Part shown: positions 33,906-39,994 of the stretch, in pieces | Position numbering within the stretch: position 1 is the first letter of the stretch | How the letters are laid out: each line of letters opens with the position of its first letter | Source of the DNA: JBDLID01 sp039715055 | GTDB taxonomy: Bacteria > Desulfobacterota > Desulfobulbia > Desulfobulbales > Desulfocapsaceae | DNA: 39,994 bases | Assembly: GCA_039715055.1 (NCBI GenBank) | Contig: JBDLID010000012.1 | Span: 1-39,994, forward strand | Direction of reading: 5' to 3' | Notes under the pieces: model-generated | The model's input: only the letters and a program-made list of their open reading frames with translations | What the model was told of the DNA's origin: nothing | Database searches by the model: none | Program-made: the position numbers and the translations under genes

Positions 33906-34958
33906 ATGAGTGGCACAGGACGATATAGAACAAAACCTGTAATAGTATCCGCTGTTCTACTTCTTGCCGGGCTGACCCTGTTGATTTTCCTGCTCTTCAA
34001 GGGTGGTAATTACAACGACGGCAGCCCAGCCACCTCTGCTGACAACAGGACGGAAACGCTACGCTTTGGACTGGCCCTGCAGCCTCAGAGTGGGCTGATG
34101 ATCATTGCGCTCCATAACAACTACTTTAAGGACGAGGGCTTACTCCTCGAGCTGCATGAGTATCCAAGCGGTAAACGGGCCCTGCAAGAAGGTCTGCTCA
34201 CCAACGCAGTCGACGTGATTACGGTGTCTGATGCCCCGCTGGCCTTTGCCGCATTTGACGGCGTTGACGCAAAAGCCATTGCCACCATCTTCAACGCCGT
34301 GAATGTCAATCGCATCGTTGGCCGGCGTTCTGCAGGAATTAAAACCCCGGCTGATCTGCACGGAAAACGGATCGCGACCCAGCGTGCCTCGGCCGTTCAC
34401 TATTTTCTCCACCTCTTTCTCCTCGACAACAACATGACCGAAAAAGACTATACACCGGTCTTTATGAAAGCCGAAGAGTTGCCCGATGCCATTTCCTCAG
34501 GCTCCATTGATGCATTTTCCATGCGTGAACCATTTGTCTCCAGGGCCATGACCATGCTGGCTGAAGACGGTGTGATGTTTCAGGCACCGGGGCTCTACCG
34601 CCAGGCCGACGTGGTGCTGGCCGGCAGTCAACTCCTGGAGCAGCGTCCCCATGTTGCCGAACGGCTCCTGCGGGCTCTGCTCAGGGCGGAAACATTTGTC
34701 CGCCAATACCCGGATAAATCCATAGAAATCACGGCCCGTCGGCTGGGTGTTGATCCGCAGCGGCTGCGTGAAATCTGGCCGCAGGTCAGTCTCAATGTGA
34801 CCCTTGAGCAGGGCTTTCTCCGCCTCCTCGAAAATCAGGCAAACTGGATTCTTCGCTCCGGCCTGCGCTCCACAAAAGAACTACCCAATTATCTCGACTC
34901 ACTCCATCTCCAGGCCCTTGAACAGGTCGCTCCGGAGCGGGTGACAGTCATCCACTGA
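33906..34958 (+). CDS. Membrane-anchored NMT1/SsuA-like substrate-binding protein
   Basis: 350 residues. A hydrophobic helix at about 12-32 without a lipobox suggests an uncleaved N-terminal anchor or signal, and the rest would be periplasmic. Residues about 50-280 resemble the NMT1/SsuA/THI5-type periplasmic binding fold: LRFGLALQPQSGLMIIALHNNYFKDEGLLLELHEYPSG, DVITVSDAPLAFA and LHGKRIATQRAS. Such proteins bind sulfonates, pyrimidines or aromatic compounds. No ABC permease or ATPase genes adjoin it, whereas a membrane histidine kinase starts 23 nt downstream. A role as ligand receptor for that kinase is therefore more likely than transport (inference). Confidence 0.85.
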   Translation: MSGTGRYRTKPVIVSAVLLLAGLTLLIFLLFKGGNYNDGSPATSADNRTETLRFGLALQPQSGLMIIALHNNYFKDEGLLLELHEYPSGKRALQEGLLTNAVDVITVSDAPLAFAAFDGVDAKAIATIFNAVNVNRIVGRRSAGIKTPADLHGKRIATQRASAVHYFLHLFLLDNNMTEKDYTPVFMKAEELPDAISSGSIDAFSMREPFVSRAMTMLAEDGVMFQAPGLYRQADVVLAGSQLLEQRPHVAERLLRALLRAETFVRQYPDKSIEITARRLGVDPQRLREIWPQVSLNVTLEQGFLRLLENQANWILRSGLRSTKELPNYLDSLHLQALEQVAPERVTVIH

Positions 34959-34981
34959 GCCGGTTTTACAGAGGCTGCCCC

Positions 34982-37243
34982 ATGCGGATAAAAAGTCGTC
35001 TTCATATCATCACCTGGTCAGCACTGTTCTCCATGCTCCTTGTGGCTATTATCATCGCCGCAGGTGAACGACTTTACGACAGGTCCCTGCGGCAGATGGA
35101 TATGATGACCAATGGTTTTCGCCTGGTCTTTAACCTCTCCACGCTGACCCACGACCTGCTCGAAAACCCGACCTCCCAAAGGGCGCAAACCCAGTGGACA
35201 ACGACCTATATCAACTACAAACGGTTTGTTGATCAAATTTCCGAAACCATTGGCCAAAATGATGAAAAGCTGCAACGAATCATTCACGCCAATACACAGA
35301 TTGAACACTTTTACAAAAAACTGCTCAGCTCCACTGCACAGCCGGAAGCTGACACTCTCAGCCAGACGGACAGAGAGCGAATGTCCCTCCAGGAAAACCT
35401 CATGATGGAGGAGATGCAGCTTGTTGCAGCCGTCACCAGCCAACTCCACCATGAAATCCAGAAGCGGCATGTGTTGACCCACGGAAACATTAACCGTCTC
35501 ATGCTCATTACTGTTGCCGTCGCAACCATTCTCGTCACCATATTTTCCTGGATCCTGGGGCGGGGAATTCACCGCTCAATCTCCTCCATGAAAGAAGGTA
35601 CCCGCAAGCTGGCCGCCGGTAAGCTTGATACTGAACTGGCCATGACGGGAAACGATGAACTGGCCGATCTGGCCAATGATTTCAACGTAATGACCAACCG
35701 CCTCAATACGACCCTTGCTTCCAGAGACGCACTCAACCACGAGATTGAACGGCGCAGGCAGACGGAAAAAACCCTTCGCCGGAGCGAGGCCACAAGCCGC
35801 TCCCTGCTCGACTCCACTGCCGAGGGAATTATCGGGGTGGACCACAGCAATATTATCACCTTTGCCAACCCGGCCGCCGCCAGACTGCTCGGTTATGGAA
35901 GCGATGAGATGCTGGGACATTCCGTCCACGATCTGGTTCATCACTCCTACAATGACGGATCTCCCTATCCGCCGGAAAGCTGTCCCATGTCACAATCCCT
36001 GACTACAGGCGTTGCACAACAGGTTGATGATGAATTTCTCTGGCGTAAAGACGGCTCCGGATTTCCAGTCACCTATAACTGCAGCCCCATTGTTAAAAAC
36101 AAACAGGCACTAGGGGCTGTCATTGCCTTTACAGACATCACCGACCTCAAGCGAGTGGAAAAAAAACTTGCCGAAGCAAAAACGGCTGAGCTGGCCAACG
36201 AGTTGAAACGCTCCTTTCTCTCCAATGTCAGCCATGAATTTCGAACTCCGCTGAACATCATCATGGGAATGGAGCATATCCTGTCCCGGGAGAATGTGAC
36301 CTCCCAACAACGAAAATGTATCGAAAAAATCGGCCAGGCCGGACAGCGACTCACTGGTCTGATCGACGGCCTATTTGATTTCACAAGACTCGACGGCGGA
36401 AAAATAGACCTTGAGCTTCAACCGATCGATCTCCACCAGCTGTTATGCGATGTAGCCGCTAAAATGGATATAGCCGCTAAAAACAAGGGCCTTAAGCTGA
36501 TTGTCGATGTTGACCGTGACCAGCGGTCAGTGTTTCTCGTTGATGACAAACGGCTGGGTGAGACACTGAACTACCTTGTGGACAATGCAATAAAGTTTAC
36601 CCAGGGGGGCTCGGTGCGACTCATCCTTCGGACCACCCCGCAGATAGACGAAAGCCACCGGGTTGTGATCACAGTCAAAGATACCGGTATCGGTATGAGT
36701 CGGCACCTTACCCCCCTGGCTCAGCACGACTTTGTCCAGGCAGATCAGTCCACCGCAAAAACGCATGGAGGTATAGGTCTCGGCCTGACGCTCAGCCGTT
36801 ACATCATTCACCTCATGGGAGGCAGCCTTGCCATTAAAAGCGAAGTCGGCAAGGGTACTGCGGTTACGGTGGAACTGCTCCTGAAAAAATCAGCTGCCGA
36901 TGCCGAAAACATTGAAGACCCCGGACACCCAATTGTTAATGGTGATGCGGAGCCGGAACAAACCGTGGAAGCTGTCATTGCTGACAGAGAGCTGACAGAG
37001 GAGCAGACCAGGGATCTGCGCAGTCTCCTGGTGAAACTTTCTGAAACGATCACCATGGATTACCCCAACGGCTTGAATCTGTTCAGGTCAATGGAGGAGC
37101 GCTATCAAAACTCCAAATACGCTGATGCACTGGCGGCAATCTCACTTCAGTTGGACTCCTTTGAGACTGAAGAGATTGTCGCCAGTTGTGACAACCTGAT
37201 AAAAGAGCTTGAGAAAAGAGTTCAAACCGTCGATACAGACTAA
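34982..37243 (+). CDS. Membrane sensor histidine kinase (HAMP-PAS-HisKA-HATPase)
   Basis: 753 residues. ATG at 34982 with GAGG upstream. TM1 at about 10-30, a helical periplasmic region of about 140 residues and TM2 at about 175-195, then HAMP (about 198-250), PAS (about 265-390) and HisKA with H418 in NVSHEFRTPLN. A HATPase domain (about 460-640, GGIGLGLT) follows. No receiver or Hpt is attached, but the last about 70 residues are the same helical tail seen in the two hybrid kinases. It follows the binding protein by 23 nt, so the pair may form a ligand-receptor/kinase unit. Its phosphate acceptor could be the RpfG-like protein downstream (inference). Confidence 0.92.
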   Translation: MRIKSRLHIITWSALFSMLLVAIIIAAGERLYDRSLRQMDMMTNGFRLVFNLSTLTHDLLENPTSQRAQTQWTTTYINYKRFVDQISETIGQNDEKLQRIIHANTQIEHFYKKLLSSTAQPEADTLSQTDRERMSLQENLMMEEMQLVAAVTSQLHHEIQKRHVLTHGNINRLMLITVAVATILVTIFSWILGRGIHRSISSMKEGTRKLAAGKLDTELAMTGNDELADLANDFNVMTNRLNTTLASRDALNHEIERRRQTEKTLRRSEATSRSLLDSTAEGIIGVDHSNIITFANPAAARLLGYGSDEMLGHSVHDLVHHSYNDGSPYPPESCPMSQSLTTGVAQQVDDEFLWRKDGSGFPVTYNCSPIVKNKQALGAVIAFTDITDLKRVEKKLAEAKTAELANELKRSFLSNVSHEFRTPLNIIMGMEHILSRENVTSQQRKCIEKIGQAGQRLTGLIDGLFDFTRLDGGKIDLELQPIDLHQLLCDVAAKMDIAAKNKGLKLIVDVDRDQRSVFLVDDKRLGETLNYLVDNAIKFTQGGSVRLILRTTPQIDESHRVVITVKDTGIGMSRHLTPLAQHDFVQADQSTAKTHGGIGLGLTLSRYIIHLMGGSLAIKSEVGKGTAVTVELLLKKSAADAENIEDPGHPIVNGDAEPEQTVEAVIADRELTEEQTRDLRSLLVKLSETITMDYPNGLNLFRSMEERYQNSKYADALAAISLQLDSFETEEIVASCDNLIKELEKRVQTVDTD

Positions 37244-37331
37244 CGGTTCAACATGTCACTGTATAAAAAACGTCACAATTCAGCGTAAAGCTGGATAAGT
37301 CCCTGAACAGGGGCCTAACAGGAGTTGCAGA

Positions 37332-38402
37332 GTGGAAGGCAGGCAAAAGGTCCTTATCGTTGATGATGTTTCCGACAACATCCATTTCCTGATGAATATT
37401 CTCAAGGACGAGTATGCAATTATTGCTGCTACCAGTGGGAAAAAGGCCATTGAATTAGCCATAAAAGAACCTCAGCCGGACATTATTCTCCTGGATATCA
37501 TGATGCCGGGAATGGACGGCTATGAAGTCTGTTCCCGGCTGAAATCAGTTGAATCCACTGCACAGATCCCCGTCATATTCGTCACGGCACTCGGTGAGAC
37601 GGCCAATGAAAACAGGGGGTTGAAACTCGGAGCAGTTGATTACCTGACCAAACCGGTGGTTCCTGAACTGGTCAAAGCACGCATCTTTAACCAGCTGGAA
37701 CTTAAACACTACCGCGACCAGCTTGAGGACCTTGTTCAAAAAAGAACGTTTCAGCTTCAGAAATCCAAAGAGGCGACCATTGAAGCAATGGGTATCGTGG
37801 CGGAACACCGTGACCCCGAGACCGGTGGACATATTCGAAGAACCAAAAACTATGTCCGCACCCTTGGCCGGGCCCTTGCTGCAAAAAAGAGGTATCAGAA
37901 CATCTTAAGTGATGAAATAATTGAGCTGATGTATCACTCGGCACCGCTCCATGACCTGGGTAAAGTGGCCATTTCAGACAAAATCCTCCTTAAACCCGGC
38001 CCGCTGACCGATGAAGAATTCAAAGAAATGATGCACCATACAACCATAGGCGAAAACACCATCAAGGAAGCCCAGGGACGACTGGCAGAGGGCCAGATTC
38101 TTGATATCGCCTGTGAGATTGCCGGAGGCCATCATGAGAAGTGGGACGGTTCCGGATACCCGAGGGGGTTGAAAGGTGAAGATATTCCGCTCTCAGCCAG
38201 ACTTATGGCGCTGGCGGACGTGTATGACGCATTAATCAGTTCCCGGCCATACAAAAAACCGATTCCACATAAAAAAGTTGTACCGATGATTGAAGAACTT
38301 TCAGGAACCCACTTTGACCCGGACGTGGTCAAAGTGTTTCTGGAAAACGCGGATGAATTCCACTCAATTGCCAGGTCGCTGTCTGAAGCGATCACAGACT
38401 GA
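37332..38402 (+). CDS. Receiver/HD-GYP cyclic-di-GMP phosphodiesterase (RpfG-like)
   Basis: 356 residues from a GTG at 37332 with AGGAG 8 nt upstream. N-terminal receiver with DD pair and phospho-acceptor D55, then a short coiled linker and an HD-GYP domain: HRDPETGGHIRR, HDLGKVAI with the HD pair, and HHEKWDGSGYPRGLKG. The residues for metal binding and the GYP motif are intact, so it should hydrolyse cyclic-di-GMP in the cytoplasm when phosphorylated. An 88-nt gap separates it from the upstream kinase, and a small hairpin lies within it. Its likely output is a switch in motility or biofilm state controlled by the neighbouring kinases. Confidence 0.95.
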   Translation: MEGRQKVLIVDDVSDNIHFLMNILKDEYAIIAATSGKKAIELAIKEPQPDIILLDIMMPGMDGYEVCSRLKSVESTAQIPVIFVTALGETANENRGLKLGAVDYLTKPVVPELVKARIFNQLELKHYRDQLEDLVQKRTFQLQKSKEATIEAMGIVAEHRDPETGGHIRRTKNYVRTLGRALAAKKRYQNILSDEIIELMYHSAPLHDLGKVAISDKILLKPGPLTDEEFKEMMHHTTIGENTIKEAQGRLAEGQILDIACEIAGGHHEKWDGSGYPRGLKGEDIPLSARLMALADVYDALISSRPYKKPIPHKKVVPMIEELSGTHFDPDVVKVFLENADEFHSIARSLSEAITD

Positions 38403-38451
38403 TCATAATCACCCTGGTCAGGCTACCCTGCTAAGCCGGGAGAGGAGCACC

Positions 38452-39579
38452 TCAGGCGGAGACAATATTTTCTTTTTTCTCCGGCAGTGCAGCGGGAAAC
38501 GACAAGGTAAAAACAGTTCCCTCTCCCATGCTGCTGTCAACCCGGATTGTCCCATGGTGACTGTCAACAATCTTCTTCACCATGGAGAGCCCAAGTCCTG
38601 TACCGTTTTTTTGCGTCGTAAAGCCCTCATCAAAAATCTTTGCCAGGTGATCTTCCCTTATTCCCGGGCCATTATCGCCAATGGATAAACAGACCCTGTC
38701 GTCCTCGCTCCAGGCCTTCATCGTTATGAGGGGAGCATCTTTCTCTTCAACGGCCTGACAGCCATTAAGAAATAGATTGAGGATGGTACGCTTGATCTGG
38801 TAGCCTTTGCATGAAATCGGCGGTAGATTCTCGGCAAATTCCTTTATGATTTCCCCCTTGAACTTCCTGGAGAACATGTCTATGGGCTGACAGAGCGGCA
38901 GGATCGGCTGAACCTTCGGTTCTGTCCCGATATCTTGCAGATAGCTGGTATAGCCCTGACAGATATCTATCCCCAGGTCGATGTTTGCGGTGATCAGATC
39001 GACAAACTCCCCCACCTTATCACGCCCCGGGCTGCCTTCTTCAAGGAATTCGGGAATGTACTCCACAGCCGTACAGCCGGCAAGGATATTGTTGATGTCA
39101 TGGGCTAAACCTCCTGCCTGTATTCCCAGCTCAGCCTTCTGTTTGAGAATCTCGGCTTCATGCTCCATCACCGAAATGGATTTTTTGAGCCGGTCATGCT
39201 GGTTTTTCAGCAGCAGGTGATTTTTAATCCGCGCCAGAACGATAGGCGGACTGATCGGCTTGGTGATGTAGTCGACTGCACCAAGTTCCAGCCCGTGTGT
39301 CTCATCTTCCACCTCGGTCATGGCGGTAACGAAAATGACCGGAATTGATTGGGTTTCCTCATTTTCCTTCAGTCGCTGACACACTTCGTAGCCGCTCATT
39401 CCGGGCATCATGATGTCAAGCAGGATCAGATCCGGCTTCGGCTCCCCGGACGTAATTTCAAGTGCCTTGGCACCATTTTTGGCGACCTGGAGCAGATAGT
39501 GGTCCTTCAGCACGTGCATGAGTGCATGAATATTATTGGGAATATCGTCAACTATCAGAATTCGTTGTGTTTTATCCAT
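38452..39579 (-). CDS. Receiver-histidine kinase fusion
   Basis: 375 residues, ATG at 39579. An N-terminal receiver (DD pair, D55) is followed by a coiled linker (about 125-150) and a histidine kinase core: phospho-acceptor H160 in LAHDINNILAG, and a HATPase with DNGPGIR and GTGLGLS. No membrane segment, so it is cytoplasmic. The receiver input means it is probably activated by another kinase and then passes phosphate on, a link between phosphorelays. It is convergent with the RpfG-like gene (49 nt between stops), and the receivers of the two proteins are strikingly alike, suggesting a duplication (by eye). Confidence 0.92.
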   Translation of the reverse strand: MDKTQRILIVDDIPNNIHALMHVLKDHYLLQVAKNGAKALEITSGEPKPDLILLDIMMPGMSGYEVCQRLKENEETQSIPVIFVTAMTEVEDETHGLELGAVDYITKPISPPIVLARIKNHLLLKNQHDRLKKSISVMEHEAEILKQKAELGIQAGGLAHDINNILAGCTAVEYIPEFLEEGSPGRDKVGEFVDLITANIDLGIDICQGYTSYLQDIGTEPKVQPILPLCQPIDMFSRKFKGEIIKEFAENLPPISCKGYQIKRTILNLFLNGCQAVEEKDAPLITMKAWSEDDRVCLSIGDNGPGIREDHLAKIFDEGFTTQKNGTGLGLSMVKKIVDSHHGTIRVDSSMGEGTVFTLSFPAALPEKKENIVSA

Positions 39580-39994
39580 GTCACAATGCCTGCTGAGTAA
39601 AGGGGGATCCGGCTTCTTCCAGCGACTCCAACCAACTGCTGTTACTTTATCATATCATCACCATGGCACATAACCCAAGGCCGGAAAACCAATTTTCCAA
39701 CTTCCAGGCCGAGACAGATTTTTAACAACCGGTTAACCATCTGTTTACGATGTGTTTCAGCTGATGATCCGCCTTTCGTATTCTGTTCTCAAAGGTAGCC
39801 CCAGATCACAGGATTCTGGTCACCGTATGAAATTCTGTTGCACCACTATGGGGTTGTGCAGTAATAAAGGGTACCTTGCAAAATTAGAATTTTCGTTCAG
39901 AATCGAGGAATGGTGAAAAAATTTACCACAGACATATAGTTGATATTTCGAGGATAATTTTTTTCACCATAACGAAGAGTCTGGGCGAGGTAAG
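39580..39994. other. Intergenic region at the right end
   Basis: 415 bases with no recognisable gene on either strand. It holds the promoter of the minus-strand receiver-kinase gene. Short inverted repeats occur, for example GGAAAA/TTTTCC near 39685-39700, and a 14-15 bp near-perfect pair (ATGGTGAAAAAATT at 39910-39923 with its complement at 39956-39970). The latter could be an operator or a weak hairpin for a gene beyond the window. Confidence 0.4.

Noticed and set aside
37298..37320. Terminator before the RpfG-like gene
   Set aside because: Only a 5-bp stem with a 3-nt loop and no T-tract; it may just be leader sequence.

Overview
The window reads like a chromosomal segment of a Gram-negative anaerobe, most plausibly a Desulfobacterota member near the Desulfobulbales. 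This is inference: no rRNA or other phylogenetic marker is present. It rests on moderate base composition, many two-component and hybrid kinases, a YeiH-type putative sulfate exporter, a c-type haem sensor kinase, a stand-alone CCG-domain iron-sulfur protein and an oxygen-binding-diiron (ODP) type metallo-beta-lactamase-fold protein. No tRNA, rRNA, CRISPR array, phage or intact transposase was found.

1-5.3 kb (minus strand): a stress/transport block. In transcription order it holds a small membrane protein, a YeiH-family transporter with a large soluble insert, a second small membrane protein and a strong hairpin terminator. Then come a UspA protein, a tail-anchored hypothetical protein and a Ser/Thr kinase that also carries UspA-like and CZB-like domains and runs off the left edge. 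Divergent from it (5.5-9.5 kb, plus) is a haem-binding sensor histidine kinase with its NtrC-type sigma-54 regulator.

9.6-13.6 kb (plus): a GspE/PilB-family ATPase fused to a GAF domain without other secretion or pilus genes, a small exported protein, and two tandem paralogous Cys-rich lipoproteins. Short repeats of the form GTAACNNTTCAG surround the lipoproteins. 13.8-16.6 kb: an Fe-S CCG-domain protein (minus) divergent from a sugar-porter MFS transporter (plus).

16.6-19.1 kb: an island that looks AT-richer by eye. It begins at a REP-like palindrome and holds a YegP-like DUF1508 protein, a PilZ plus DUF4388 protein and a Tat-exported metallophosphoesterase, all minus.

19.1-26.8 kb (minus): the most striking locus, a four-gene cluster prkA1 - DUF444 (yeaH-like) - spoVR/ycgB - prkA2. 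It combines the widely linked PrkA/YeaH/SpoVR stress-starvation genes with a second, strongly diverged PrkA-like ATPase.

27.2-39.6 kb: a dense signalling region. An ODP-type diiron protein is followed within 2 nt by a soluble hybrid histidine kinase, which overlaps a membrane hybrid kinase. Next come a membrane-anchored NMT1/SsuA-like binding protein, a membrane histidine kinase and an RpfG-type receiver/HD-GYP phosphodiesterase. A convergent receiver-histidine kinase closes the region. Three of the kinases share the same C-terminal helical tail. The likely theme is redox or oxygen sensing feeding phosphorelays and cyclic-di-GMP turnover. The last 415 bases contain no recognisable gene.
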